A DNA stretch of 64,000 nucleotides from Neolentinus lepideus HHB14362 ss-1 (GCA_001632425.1 KV425642.1:47193-111192), one strand, 5' to 3'; numbered from the stretch's first letter, positions 1 through 11,956 are shown. Numbers and translations: made by a program. The notes: generated by a model from the sequence alone, not told the origin.

Positions 1-385
1 CATATGCACGCCTCCCTGAAGCCCATTGTCGAACTTGCCCTTCCCACGTCCACCAGCGAGAATCTGCGCCTTGATGACGAGCTTATCGGAGCCAAAGTCT
101 TTGGCAACATTATACGCCTCTTCGGGAGTCTTTGCGGCAATACTCTTTGGCGTAGGGATACCGTACTGTCAAGCGCCACTTCAGCGTCTTATACCACGGA
201 GATTATGCGGGGACATACAGAGTTAAGGAGGTTGACAGACTGATACTCGTGTATGGACAGGAAACGCTTCTGACCCGCAGATGCAGCCTGTGTGATCATG
301 CGTCATGTTAGGCTCCTCCTCCGATATGTGGAACAAGGATACTTGCGCGAGCTACAGCGCCCACCTTCCGCAGCGACGCAAGCAT
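1..385 (-). CDS. LSC2: Succinyl-CoA ligase [ADP-forming] beta subunit, 5' part (runs off left edge)
   Basis: Mitochondrial TCA-cycle enzyme that couples succinyl-CoA cleavage to nucleotide triphosphate formation; only the N-terminal part is in the window. Exons on the minus strand: 385-347, 287-219, and 165 to beyond base 1. The spliced protein starts with a short basic, hydroxylated leader (MLASLRKVGAVAR), then QKRFLSIHEYQS, YGIPTPKSIAAKTPEEAY and KAQILAGGRGKGKF, which is the ATP-grasp N-terminal signature of this family. The intron 346-288 begins with GC (GCAAGT) rather than GT, giving an in-frame join; its branch-like sequence CTAAC lies near the acceptor. The second intron (218-166) is GT-AG. 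The leader is not conserved between species, so exon 1 and the GC donor are less certain than exons 2 and 3. Gene identity is firm. Confidence 0.9.
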
Positions 386-838
386 AATGAAGAGTGTCTA
401 GGATGTGATTTCCAGCACGGCTGCTAAGTACGCCGAGTCTGGGTAAGCGTGCGATTTCCGCGCGTAAGCAGGCAGATGATTTCGCAGAGACATGTTATAT
501 TGCACGTTGACCAGAACGACGACGACGGTTGGCGGCGCCCAAACCTATCTTCCTGTCTCTCACCAGCCTCTCCCATGGGATTCGGCTTAGGCACAGTTCT
601 GGCACAGAGATCACTTTCTCACCTTGAGTTCGGGCTGTTTCTACTGTTCTTGAGTCGTCCGAAATTTGGTGGAGGAACATTTCTTGTATCTATTTCGTCC
701 GTCCTTGATCCACGTGTAGAATACATGCTGTAAGACTGCGTCCAATACACGTCGTGAGACATACCGGGACTCTGGAGAGGTACACCAACGTCTTTGACAG
801 TTTGCTCCACGCTGTTAGCTCTGTTTACCACCCTCAGG
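386..838. other. Divergent intergenic region LSC2 / DinB-like gene
   Basis: The two flanking genes are transcribed away from each other, so the promoters of both should lie here. No coding segment, RNA gene or repeat was recognised. Confidence 0.5.
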
Positions 839-1690
839 ATGTCAGACATGGTAGAGCAATCATCGTCGAAGCCTGATGGTCTCAATGAAGGCGAATTTCG
901 CCACACTGACGAGCAAACCGCTCTGAAGCAACTTCTTACCGTTTCTACCACCGTCCTGTCCCAGGCAGTCGACCTTGTGGAGAATGTCTTGACATCGGAC
1001 GATCAACTCAGAGTGCACTCACAGTATCTGCCGGGTTCTACCATTGGTGTGTTGTGTTTTCAAATGTTATAGAGCTGACTCTTTATCATGTGCAATAGGC
1101 AAGCATCTCCGTCATGCTCGCGATCATTTTGTTATTCTACTAGACTGCATTTCCGCACAGCCACCGTATATCTTCAACTACGATGTGCGGTCTAGGAATA
1201 CACCCATGGAGACGAGCTTGCAAGCTGCTCGGGAATCTTTACTTCAGACCATCACGCAGCTAGAAGCCGTCGTATCCAAAGCTCGCCTGGACGAGGCCAT
1301 GACGCTAAATGCCGTAACGCCTTACCCGCAGGTATTGCAGACGACATTTGGCAGAGAGGTCCGTTTTCAGAGATATATACAATATGTATCACACAGAATT
1401 GATGCAAATTCCGTAGTTGTGGTTTGGCGCATTACACGCTGTACATCACTGGTCGATGGTATGCTAATCGCTTCTCACCCTTCAGGTTTCAGCGCTTCAG
1501 CTGTGCTAACTGTCCCATAGGTTCGAGTAATAGCAGGCGAACTGGTGTGTTGGGTGTCCTGTAAGTATCTGTGTTCTATTGATTTATTTCTCATTACCAG
1601 AACATCAAACTCGAAGACTCATTCGGCTTTGCCCCGTCGACGTTGGTGTATCGGGGGAGCGACGCGCCTCTAGGTAAAGCGAAGTTCTGA
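839..1690 (+). CDS. DinB/YfiT-like putative metal-binding protein
   Basis: Predicted protein of 207 aa from exons 839-1046, 1099-1358, 1417-1458, 1521-1544 and 1601-1690; two exons are only 42 and 24 nt. After a poorly conserved first exon come GKHLRHARDHF and YDVRSRNTPMETS, then the spliced block LWFGALHAVHHWSMVRVIA, and the end FGFAPSTLVYRG. The spaced histidines (RHARDH and HAVHHW) fit the helical DinB superfamily, where they hold a metal ion. The biochemical role of the fungal members is not known; cytosolic location is inferred from the lack of a signal. The start at 839 was chosen as the first ATG of the open frame. Intron 1545-1600 uses GTGTGT because the better-looking GTAAGT downstream would break the frame. 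Confidence 0.83.
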
Positions 1691-2118
1691 GGACTATGAT
1701 GCGTTAAGGGCTCCGGTGCTCGTTCCTCTATCCATAATAGCTTGTGGATGTCAAAATGGATTGTATTCTGCGTGAATATATCGTATCATCAGCTACCTAA
1801 GACGATAACGTGAATTTGCAGTATCTCCTATGACGCCGCGTATCCAGAAGTCTGAGTTGTGTTCTGTTGGTGTACTAGTATAGTACCGTGTCGTTTCAGA
1901 AAAGTACTCAGAAAAAATTCTGCTGATGTCCTCGTTTCATGCCGACGTCGTTGCGTGTTGTGGCTTAGCGCTTATGACGCACATTGTTAGGATCCAAAGG
2001 CTTTGCCAAACAAACGCTCGAACTATGTACACCTTCGGATCGGAGCACGTGGCTCAAGTACTCTCAGCCACACCGGCGCTACCCGCATCCTAGTATCACC
2101 CCCGTCCATCTCACTGCT
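1691..2118 (+). other. Intergenic region before RPD3
   Basis: 3' flank of the DinB-like gene and presumed promoter of RPD3. No further gene or repeat recognised. Confidence 0.5.
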
Positions 2119-4381
2119 ATGTCGGAGAAATGGACACCAGTCGAAGACGACACGCAGAAGAAGAGAGTGGTACGTGCTGTCTTTTGATTTTTCCTGGGAA
2201 GAGTCGGGAGAGGAGGCCTGTGTGGCTAATGTGGATGTGGAATTGTCAGTGTTACTTTTTTGACTCAGATATTGGAGGGTTTCATTATGGACCGGGGCAT
2301 CCGTGGGTACTTTAGAATTCTTCCTCACTAGCCGTGCTTATGGATATTCCAGCATGAAACCGACGCGTATACGGATGTGTCATTCGTTAGTCATGAACTA
2401 TGGTCTCTATAAGAGGATGGAGATATTCGTGCGTTTCCTGCTCCCTGCAGTTTTGTTTTTCATGTGGACTCATAACCTCTTTCATTCATTAAGAGGGCAA
2501 AGCCCGCGACGAAACGCGAGATGACCCAGTTCCACTCGGATGAATACATCGACTTCTTGAGCCGGATAACGCCCAGCAACATGGGCTCGTACGTTAAGGA
2601 ACAGTACAAATGTGCGCCTCTAGTTTCCCTGAGATCTTATTCCTTTGTTCATTTATGCCACTTCTGCCCGTCAAACTTGGTTGTCCAGATAACGTCGGAG
2701 ACGATTGCCCAGTTTTTGATGGCATGTTCGAGTACTGCTCGATATCTGCAGGTGGTTCAATGGGCACGTCTCAATTGCCTCATAAACAGCTGCATCATGT
2801 CATGCTCACAATCTTGTTCCGCGAAAATCTAGAGGGTGCCGCTCGCCTGAGCCGAGACAAGTGTGACATTGCTATCAACTGGGCGGGTGGTCTGCATCAT
2901 GCCAAAAAGATAGAAGCCAGTGGCTTTTGCTATGTAAATGGTGACTACTAATTGAATATCCCATCTGTTTATGCTAAATCCGCAAATTTACTAGATATCG
3001 TTCTGGGCATTCTGGAATTATTGAGGTATACGGGTGACTTATCATTCGTAGCGTTTCTCATCTCGCCTTAGATACCACCCTCGCGTTCTCTACATTGACA
3101 TAGACGTGCATCATGGGGATGGCGTAGAGGAGGCATTTTATACCACGGACAGGGTCATGACGTGCAGCTTCCACAAGTACGGAGAGTATTTCCCTGGAAC
3201 GGGGGAACTACGTGTGAGTACAATTCGACCAACAGCAAACTATGCACTGTTGATGCTGTTGTGTAGGATGTAGGTATCGGCAAAGGGAAGTATTATGCGC
3301 TGAATTTCCCTCTGCGTGATGGTATAACGGATGAGACATACAAAAGCGTGTTCGAGCCGGTACTTGTCCTTCAATCGAAGGAAAACTTGTATGCAGATGC
3401 TTACGCATGTTTGATAGGTCATTCGTCAGGTCATGGAGACATATGACCCATCAGCAGTCGTGCTCCAGTGCGGAACGGACTCCTTATCTGGAGATAAACT
3501 TGGTTGCTTCAATCTGTCAATGAGAGGTCATGCGAACTGCGTGAAGTTCGTGAAGTCGTTCAATAAGCCATTGTTGATGGTCGGTGGAGGTGGCTATACG
3601 ATGCGAAACGTGAGTCGGGTCTGGGCATTCGAGACAGGCTTGGCAACTGGTGTCGAACTTATGCCATGTGAGTGATTTCCACAACTTCCTTGGCTCTGGT
3701 CTTAACAGGGGGACCACACAGCAATACCAATGAACGAGTACTACGAGTACTTTGGTCCAACTTATGAACTTGATGTGAAACCGTCGAATATGGAAGATAT
3801 GAACACGCTACGATATCTGGAGAGGGTCAAGAATATCCTAAGTGATAATTTGCGGCGGCAAGGTGGTCCTCCCAGCGTTCAGATGCAAGGTTCATTTTTC
3901 TCCGTCATCCTAGGAGCTATCTCTGATCTCGTTCACAGACGTTCCGCGGACATCGATGGACATTCTCATGGATGATGCGAACGCCGAAGACGACTTTATT
4001 CCCCAAGACGAGCGGCGTCACCAGCGTCTGCTCGACACCCGACGGCAAGCGGATGGCGAGCTCTCCGATTCCGATGACGAAGGCGAGGGCGGGAGGCGGG
4101 ACCACCGGTCGCACCGCGAGCGTGATAGCCCGGATGGCTCGAGCTCGGGGCGCAAGTTTAATAAGGGTGTGATGGGCATCAATCTGAGCTCGGCACCGGG
4201 TTCAGGGTCGCATGGTGTGGGCCCGAGTGCGAATACGACAATGCCGCAGGTGATTGCGAGCGGGAGATTGGATTCTATGGACGTGGATCCGCAGGCGCAG
4301 GAGAGTGTCGCTGCTTCAGCCGCTGAGGACAGTGGGGCGTCGACGAATCGTGCGCCGTCGGAGGAACGACCACCTTCATGA
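2119..4381 (+). CDS. RPD3: Class I histone deacetylase (RPD3/HDAC1 type)
   Basis: Zinc-dependent lysine deacetylase, catalytic subunit of nuclear Rpd3/Sin3-type co-repressor complexes. Twelve exons (2119-2169, 2250-2302, 2353-2428, 2494-2611, 2689-2763, 2833-2940, 2995-3025, 3072-3213, 3267-3359, 3418-3667, 3722-3889, 3939-4381) give 535 aa. Visible landmarks: [18 protein letters not shown] near the N-terminus; the catalytic loop [12 protein letters not shown] with its paired histidines; the metal ligands in [31 protein letters not shown]; and [14 protein letters not shown] plus [13 protein letters not shown]. All active-site positions are intact. The last ~140 residues are an acidic then Ser/Gly-rich tail typical of basidiomycete homologues. 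Intron 2764-2832 appears to be a GC-AG intron: the conserved GGSM-EGAARL junction can only be made by cutting before GCACGT. Confidence 0.96.
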
Positions 4382-4573
4382 TCAAGATTTTAGCTGTATA
4401 TTTTCTATCAGTTTCCTTGTGGTCTTGTGCTGTGAAGATGTTCGGCGTGTATTTTGTACGGTAACAAGTGGATGAAGTCCTACTCGCGTGATCTTGTGAT
4501 CGGGAACGTGACTTGACGCGCTAATTACCGCGCCCGCTCCGGTCGGCAGCCCTGTTCTTCGACATCTACCACC

Positions 4574-5744
4574 ATGACGGAGGCATCTTCAAGCACTAGA
4601 TTAGCAACGCCGCCACGGGGAGAAGGTTCTGCGCCTGCGTTGCCTCTTACACCTGAACATGTGAAGCGCATTGAGATCAATAGGCTGCTCGGTATGTATG
4701 TAGCTTCTAATTGCTTCTCAGACCGTCCCTGATCCGTTATTCAGCAAAGGCTAAGCAGCGCGAAAGGGAACAAGAATCCTCATCGTCTTCAATACTCAAT
4801 GCGAATAGCAAACGACCGCTGGGTGTTGTGCCTGCCACCTCCAATTCGCCGACCGCTCCACAGCAGCGACCATTGCAACGCGATTCACGCCTAGGCAAAT
4901 ACTTCGAATATGATTTGTCCAAGATGGCGAACTCAAAGGGTGGATTTTTGATTGAGGATGATAATGAGGTGAATGAGGATTTGACGCGGAAGGAGAGGGA
5001 GCGAGAGAGACAGCGCGCACAGCAGAACCTAGACCCTCGTGCGTCTCTATTTCGTATTTGACTTGCTGCATTCCTCTCAGACATATATTATAGCCATATT
5101 TCTCGATCCCAAACTTAACCCCAAATGCAGAGACTGTGGCTCGATAGACATCGACCAAACTTTCAAGAAGATCTTTGGCTGCCTCGTATGTAATAAATGC
5201 AAGAATGACAAGCCAGAGAAGTACAGTCTATTGACGAAGACCGAGTGTAAAGAGGTAAGTAGACCTGGTCATTTGACCGTTCGTTAAGTCCTGATTCAAT
5301 GTCTGCAGGATTACCTTCTCACAGATGGTGAGAGCAATCGTCGTTACCATTGAGTCCGCTGACTTATCGTCTTGTTTAGCTGAACTCCGAGACCAAGAGC
5401 TCCTACCGCATCTACTCAAAGCGAATCCTCATAAGTCGACGTACGCAAATATGATGCTATTTCTCCGGTACCAAGTGGAAGAATTTGCCTGGAACAAGTG
5501 GGGATCACCCGAGGCACTCGACACGGAATGGGAGCGGAGGGAGGGCGAGAAGAAGAAAAAGAAGAACAAGAAATTTGAGCAGGGGCTGAAGGAGCTTCGA
5601 CGGCGGACAAGGGAGGGCGTTTGGCAGAAACGCAAGGACGCGGAGCATAAGCATGTATTTGGTGTCGTCGAGAAGGGGTCGGATGGGGTAGGCAAGCAGG
5701 TTTGTCATGAATGTGGCTTTACGATAGAGGTTGAGGAATTTTGA
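4574..5744 (+). CDS. RAD14: DNA damage-binding repair protein RAD14 / XPA homologue
   Basis: Nucleotide-excision-repair scaffold that recognises distorted DNA and contacts RPA and ERCC1 in the nucleus. Exons 4574-4691, 4745-5038, 5094-5254, 5310-5328 (19 nt) and 5380-5744 encode 318 aa. A C4 zinc finger is seen in CRDCGSIDID followed by FGCLVCNKCK, then the XPA C-terminal DNA-binding fold: KPEKYSLLTKTECKEDYLLT, LRDQELLPHLLKANPHKST and MMLFLRYQVEEFAWNKWGS. A lysine-rich segment (KKKKKNKK) and a second CXXC-type pair (VCHECGF) close the protein. A charged RERERQRAQQ segment precedes the finger. It lies about 190 bp downstream of RPD3 on the same strand. Reading frame is intact throughout. Confidence 0.95.
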
Positions 5745-5976
5745 TTTATTTATTGGCCATCGTTATACGAGAGCATGGTACGAAAATCGGTGGCCGGCTG
5801 GCCGGTATCACATGTAGCAATACGATGACCGGCTATACCGCATCAGTGCTACAGCCACAATCCTACATGGGACGGCGGTGTCCCTTAAGCCGGACAACAG
5901 TGCGGCCAATGTCTTCTCCAAGTACCATCTCTCACGTCTAATATCTCTGTCTTTGTTACGCTGGTCCACTACCTCC

Positions 5977-7324
5977 ATGAGCGAAGGCCAGGCCGAGCAC
6001 GAACGAATCTCGACATCCCTGGATGTCGAGCAGATCGACGTCAATCTCTTCCGCTCCAAATCCCTCTGGCTGCCTGTCCGCTCGCGGGGCGTTTTCGGAG
6101 GACAGGTCATCTCTCAGGCAGTCATATCCGCGACGAAATGTGTGAATCCCGCGTTCGGATTACATGTACGTTCTTGTAGCACTCATCTGTTTGATCATCG
6201 AATAACATGGATCATTCGTAGTCTCTTCACGTAGGTTTGGCACTAGTGTCTGAAGTACTCGCAATCCCCTGAGAAATGAGCAACTTGAAATCAGTGTTAC
6301 TTCTTAACAAGTGCCTCCCCTGCTGTGCCCATCCTATACTATGTTGAGCGTCTTCGAGAGGGCCGGTCATACTCGACCCGGTCCGTCAAGGCAGCGCAGA
6401 ATGGGAAGATTGTCTTCATCATGCTGTGCTCTTTCCAGAAGCCCGAGCTGTGGCAGCCCGAACGTCACTGGCCCATACCGGAAGTACCCCCACCCGAAGA
6501 ATGCGAATTGGAGGAAGATTTCTACCTCAGAGAGGCGAATCGTGCGGACAATGAGAAATTGAAGAATATTCTCTTGGACTACCGAGATGTAAGTGCGGTA
6601 ATGTCCAGGACTCACACCCACCGCTCACGGCGCTTCAGGAACGGATAAAGAGTCCTGTGTCGATCAGGACTGTCGCTCGCGAGGGCCGTCCGGTCGGCAA
6701 CAGCGTAACAATGTACATGTACTGGATGCAAGCAAAGAGCGTGCCCAAGTATGATGCACCATATCAGAAGGCCATACTTGGTTACTTATCCGACCTGTAT
6801 TTGTGAGTCCAGCACGCGTTTAAAGTTACCCTATTTTACCTCTTACCCCAATTACTCGTGTCAGCATCGCCGTATCCGCGAATACGCTTGGGCTCAAACG
6901 GTTATCGAGGGGTCCAGATGCCCTGGGTATGTTGGTACGTATCTCTCACCGATGTCGCACGCCAACGATATCTGATTTCGAAAATTCGCCCAGTCAACTC
7001 TGGATCACAGCATTTATTACTACAGGTCTGTCTTGCCCTTTGCTGTCTCCACTCGTTACTTGGCATTGACATCATGACCTAGCGATGATTTCGACTGTGG
7101 TGATTCGCTCCTATACGTGATTTCGTCGCCTAGGGCAGGTTCCGGGCGGGGAGTTGTGCACGGTCAGGTACGTCGTCACTAACTAACCGGCCACTTATGC
7201 TGACCGCATATCTATCGAACAGATGTATACGCGAACCGGCAAGCTTGTCGCAGTCATGTCGCAAGAAGGTGTCGTCCGTGCCGACAGGCAGGCACCGAAG
7301 GAGGAAACGAAGGCCAGATTATGA
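5977..7324 (+). CDS. TES1: Peroxisomal acyl-CoA thioesterase II (TesB / ACOT8 type)
   Basis: Hydrolyses acyl-CoA to free fatty acid and CoA, probably in peroxisomes during beta-oxidation. Exons 5977-6165, 6222-6230, 6295-6588, 6639-6802, 6865-6934, 6994-7025, 7083-7167 and 7223-7324 give 314 aa. The double hot-dog family is recognised from SRGVFGGQVISQAV, LHSLHCYFLTSASPAVPI, VERLREGRSYSTRSVKA, FIMLCSFQKPE and the C-terminal repeat STLDHSIYYYSDDFDCGD, SSPRAGSGRGVVHGQM, VAVMSQEGVVR. The conserved SLH of SLHCYF is supplied by a 9-nt exon (6222-6230) between two canonical introns. The protein ends in ARL, a PTS1-like tripeptide, which supports peroxisomal import. An ATG-less open extension upstream exists, but 5977 is the first in-frame ATG that gives a normal N-terminus. 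Confidence 0.93.
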
Positions 7325-9021
7325 GGATTGTTTTGCTGCACTACTAGTATTGCCGGCGTACTCCCGTAGATATATGATAGAACCTTAATATTGCAGATAC
7401 CGTAATATCTTTCTTGAGTTCTCATGTTGGGTCACTCAAAGCATCTGTAGAAAACGGGTACATGGGTCCGAGATATTATGAATACAACGGCTCCCTACCC
7501 TGCTCGACGGATATAGCGCAACTCGCAGATGTAAGAAGCGACGCACCAATCGTCATCTGCAATACTTATCAACAGTCGCCTGTAAGTACACGCTATGACC
7601 GCATTTTAAGAGGAAGGAACCATAGTGATGGCATATGTGGCTATCATACTATCCCCTTATTCGACGGGATGGCAAAGCAAAACATGGACTGATACATGCG
7701 AATGCGAGAGTGTGTGCAGATGTGGATGGATGCGACAAGGTGAGAAACCAGTGGAAGAGCTTAGTTCTTTCGACGGAAAGAAGAGCCTGCGGATGCACAG
7801 TCAGACGAGATACCGAGACACGAGCAATTAAAGCTACGCACCCTCAGTTAACCGGGCCTTACCACCAGTGGGCTGACAGAGGACGCTCGAGCAGGAGCCG
7901 CAAAGAACGACAGTTTGTGCGTGCGAGAAGACGGTCGTGATGGCGAAGCAGCCTGAACAGCCCCCAGGTTATATTCAGATAATCACTATAAGCAGCAGAA
8001 ATCACGTACCAGGGCACTTCACATCCATAAAGTACGAGTTTGGGGACTGCACGAGACGTTTGAGCTTATGGCTCCTCTTCTCAGTCTCAGGGAGGGGGTT
8101 GAGCAAGTCGACAGCGAGAGTCTGTCATGCGAACGTATCAGGAACCTTTTGTGAACTGTTTTACCCCTTCTTAGGCCAGAGCTACGTACCATTGTGATCG
8201 CAACGAGTGTCTTGGTCTTCTAGCGAGCGATGCGAAACTTTTTGTTGCTGAAGACGAGCTTTTCGACGCCGCGGTGTGTAGCGAAGGGACCTAGTGTATT
8301 AGTGATGATGATCCACCCAAGGTTTAAGGTTCGAGCGGAGTCTCAATACTCGGTCGGCTCCGGATGACTAGACTTGTCCTTCCGAATATGATTAATGATA
8401 TTAAATTTGGGATTTGCACGTCAATCCACTCTCGAGCCAGACAACGACTTCGTATTTAAGTTAGGAAGGATCGTGCATTTTGGCCTATCACTTGACACAA
8501 AGAGCTGCGCAAGTTCCAGAAAACAATGTCCCAGTCACTTTGTGAATTCACCGCAAAATGTCTAAGATTCGACGCATAAGATTAACAATGCAACTTGCAA
8601 TGTTCAAAGTGTAAATGACAAGTATAAGTCTCCCAAACCAGCTTTATTATACACTGAATGTATGACCGGCGTAGTAATACTACGTAAAGACACAAAAAGC
8701 AGCGAGTACGGCAACAAAAGAGCGCAATTATTATACAGGCCTAAAATATATAGTGATGAGCAGGCAAGACCAGATCAGACGAAGCCCAGATCGAATATGC
8801 TACACATTTTTGTCAGCAATGACAACTATTGAAACAGTAGAGGGGGAATGAGAAAAGTGTGAACGCAGGTGCACAGCAGAAACAGCGAATTAGTGTGGAA
8901 AAAGAAGTAAGTTAGACATGAAAGAGGGTCCCGATGCAATTGTCTCTGTGTCGTTTGTGATTTTCATTAATGGCGTATGGTATGTCGCTTGAGTGTCGTA
9001 GTTGAAACGTGGTGAAAACGT
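7325..9021. other. 1.7-kb intergenic region
   Basis: Holds the 3' flanks of the convergent thioesterase and BTG/Tob genes. Only short, unsupported open frames are present (for example around 7414-7940), none with recognisable domains or a convincing exon chain. No tRNA, repeat or mobile-element end was recognised. Confidence 0.45.
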
Positions 9022-10053
9022 CTAGATGCGGCGCCAGCTGATGGGCGAGATCGGCGCAGAAACCTTGGTAACCTTGGGGGCTTGAGTGGCCTTGACCTTG
9101 TTGGCGGGCGCGCCGAGCATGACGCCACCGGTCAGGACAGTGGTCCTCCCACCCTCGTAGCTCGTCACTTCCTTCCTATTCTTGTCGATGAAGACACGGG
9201 CCTGCCTGGCCCGCTCCCGCCTGGACATCAGCTTGGGTTCGACGCCAACAGTTTTCCTCTCCAGGTTCGACGCAGTAGAAACACTGGTCTCGGATGATGC
9301 GCTGGAGAAGGAGAAGCCGGAGGACTCCGAGTGGGATGAGCACGAAGATGATCGTGAGTGAGTAGAGACAGGCGAAACGGAGTCCTGCCTGGGCGGAACG
9401 CAGAGGTACTTGGAGTTCGCAGAGGGGACGGGGAACTGATCGAGGATGGGGGTCAACCAGGTAGGCTCCCGGGTTTCATCAGCCAGCATTGCGAAGATCT
9501 CGTCATCAATCTCCTCCTGATCCTCCTCTAGGAGCTGCTGAGCAAGCGTCTTGGGACTCTCCTGCTTCTCCTGCCTCGCAGTCAGAGCGGCAGTGAGGCG
9601 TGCAGTCGCTTGGGCACGGAGCTGGGCGTAGAGCTTGGCCTCCTCCTCCTCCTCGGGTTGATCGCACCAGACAGTGAAGAGCTTGGAAGACATACCCCAC
9701 TGGCCAAACCGCACGCTCACAGAGCCCGGGTCGACGAAGAGGTCAAACTCGATGTTGCCGAGCGCCTTGATCCAAACACTCCAGTCCACATCTGCAGCGA
9801 TGCACGCAGCGTAAACTGGACGGGGAGGAACGCAGTGGGGAGACAGGGTCAGGCAGCGGCGGCCAGAGCCACGCACTGGGTTGGAGGGGTCCCAGGTAGG
9901 TGCGAAGTGGGTGGAGAGATTGGTCTCCAGACAGGCTTGGAGCTTCAGAATAGTGCTCGCCGGAATGCGGGCGATTAAAGAATGGGTAAGGTAGGTGACG
10001 ACATGAGCAACAGTAACCGAAAGGGTCATGGACAAGGGAACGTTGACGGCCAT
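9022..10053 (-). CDS. BTG/Tob (anti-proliferative) domain protein
   Basis: Single-exon gene of 343 aa starting at the ATG at 10053-10051. Residues ~5-125 match the BTG/Tob fold: a helical start (VAHVVTYLTHSLIARIPAS, then LETNLSTHFAPTWDPSNPVR), then RGSGRRCLTLSP, AADVDWSVWIKALG and the signature FVDPGSVSVRFGQWG. In animals this domain binds the Caf1/CNOT7 deadenylase and promotes mRNA decay; the same role here is inference. The rest is low-complexity: an acidic PEEEEEAKLYAQLRAQ helix, a Ser-rich run, and a basic SRRERARQARVFIDKNRKE segment. The frame stays open about 300 nt upstream of 10053, but that part has no family similarity and reads like 5' UTR. Confidence 0.83.
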   Translation of the reverse strand: MAVNVPLSMTLSVTVAHVVTYLTHSLIARIPASTILKLQACLETNLSTHFAPTWDPSNPVRGSGRRCLTLSPHCVPPRPVYAACIAADVDWSVWIKALGNIEFDLFVDPGSVSVRFGQWGMSSKLFTVWCDQPEEEEEAKLYAQLRAQATARLTAALTARQEKQESPKTLAQQLLEEDQEEIDDEIFAMLADETREPTWLTPILDQFPVPSANSKYLCVPPRQDSVSPVSTHSRSSSCSSHSESSGFSFSSASSETSVSTASNLERKTVGVEPKLMSRRERARQARVFIDKNRKEVTSYEGGRTTVLTGGVMLGAPANKVKATQAPKVTKVSAPISPISWRRI

Positions 10054-11856
10054 TGCGTTAGATGAATATAAACGACGAGTGATGATGGGTGTAGAGACGG
10101 GGACCAAAGGATGGACGTTGGTAAAATCGACCTGCGATATACTGTAGTTGCGGTTATGGATTCTCGCGGAAATTCGTGAACGGGTCTTCGTGAAGCCGAT
10201 TAGATGAGATTCAAACGACGAATGCGATGCGACGAGAATAAAAAAAGGTCTGGGCAATCTGTCAGCATTTATACGACAGCGGTCGGGCTCGGCATGCTCA
10301 CCTAACAAGCTGCAGGCGGCACAAAGGCGAGTCAATGGGCGCAGCAGCGGATGCAAACATGAGCGGACCGCATGAATGGAGTGACTAGGCGCAGCTTACC
10401 TGGTATGGAATGAGACGGGAGAGTGAGGCGGATGGATCGGGATCCTGGGTTGGCTAAGCGCAGACCGCCCAGCTTTTATACTAGCGGCATTCGTCGCAGC
10501 GCAAAGGCAGACAATGGCCCAGACGCGGACAGTACAGTGAGCGCCGTCGCGAAGCAGAGTACAACGCCTCCAGAGCACAAAAGCATTCACAATGCACTTC
10601 CCGTTCCGGCGACAATGCCATTCGCGCGGAGCTTGAATCCGCGGCGGGTCCCTCTGCCAATTGTCTGCTGTCGGCAACTTCCCTCGCTATTGTGCTTGAA
10701 AATGCAAACGGAATGCTTCCGCCGAGCCCTGGGCAATGTGACCGCGAATACACTCTCAGGATTGTTCTATGATGCACAAAATGGGCCAAACGACAATAGC
10801 TCGAGTCCCTATCGTACCACTTGAGGTAATGTTGTGCCTCTTCAAACGCGCCGGCATCCACGCACATCATTCTATTTACCGCCAAGAAGAGCCCGCACCC
10901 CGTCGGTACACGCATCGCCTCTCTTTGTAATTATTCTGCCTGACATTTCTGTGAAGGATGTACCTTGTGCATGAAATACGTCCCTTGGTTTCGGAAGTCC
11001 AGTCTGCAACTGAATTATGGGTATTCTGGAGCACAAAAGCTGCCGTCTAACATCACCATGTGGCGAGGACAGTGTTCTCTGGTCTTGTGCAATAATTGAG
11101 ACACCCTGTCATCTCTGACAATCCGACCCTATACTGTGTCTGAAGTGCGAGGACATGCCTTCACCTCGCGTTCTTATCGCCGCAAGCGAACAAGTGCCAA
11201 TCCTTTGGATTATCACGACGACAAGATTGTCATTCTAACTTCAAGGTATTGCTTCGTTACGTCCCTCCCCCCCCGCAGTCTTCGTGCAGAGCGAGTCTCT
11301 TTACGTGGAACGAGATCAGCGAGCCACCTGCCTTGCCACGGCTGGCGATCATCAGGACAGCCGGCGGTATATGGCAATGGTCATGAGCTCGGGTAGGTAT
11401 GCCACCGGTGGGCGTAGCTGGCAAGTCTGAGTTCCTATGCACATGCCGCCGGAAAACCAGGCTAGAAGGTTTGCGGGGTATGCAGGGCCTTGTATGCCGA
11501 GGCAGACTCCCGCTTTCCCTGATGCATATGTGTGACCTGATGGGTGGCTCTTTGTGATGAGGTGCACCGTATTCCAAATTGCTCAACTCTCTTTGATTGG
11601 ATGACCTATACTCTTACCGTAGCGGTCTCGAACGGCGTTATAGACGGTCGTGATGTCAGTGCAGGTATGAAGATACCAGATCGTTTCATTGTAATATTAC
11701 CAAGTCGTCCACGGGAACAGCTTTCCGTCACATGTGGAGCGTTCGATTGTTAAGGACAGCCGTCAAAATGCCCATACGTACGATCATCGCTGGAGAAGAG
11801 ATCTTGTGCTGAAGATCCTCATCAGCAGCTGGGCTTGGGCCTGAGGGCTTTTTTTT
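10054..11856. other. Intergenic region up to assembly gap
   Basis: Contains the presumed promoter and leader of the BTG/Tob gene. Scattered short open frames on both strands (for example 10396-10677, 10423-10824, 11257-11586) show no domain or splice-linked continuation. The stretch ends in a T run directly at the gap. Nothing supported. Confidence 0.4.
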
Positions 11857-11956
11857 NNNNNNNNNNNNNNNNNNNNNNNNNNNNNNNNNNNNNNNNNNNN
11901 NNNNNNNNNNNNNNNNNNNNNNNNNNNNNNNNNNNNNNNNNNNNNNNNNNNNNNNN
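11857..11956. other. Assembly gap (100 N)
   Basis: Exactly 100 N, the usual placeholder for a gap of unknown size. It is bounded by T runs on both sides, so a long homopolymer or a repeat copy probably broke the assembly. Confidence 0.99.

Noticed and set aside
8300..8345. Possible tRNA (GGTTCGAGC near 8329)
   Set aside because: No A-box, acceptor stem or cloverleaf partner could be found around it.
9022..10356. Full 444-codon open frame as the BTG/Tob protein
   Set aside because: The first ~100 codons lack family similarity and end just before a good ATG at 10053 that starts the domain; taken as leader.
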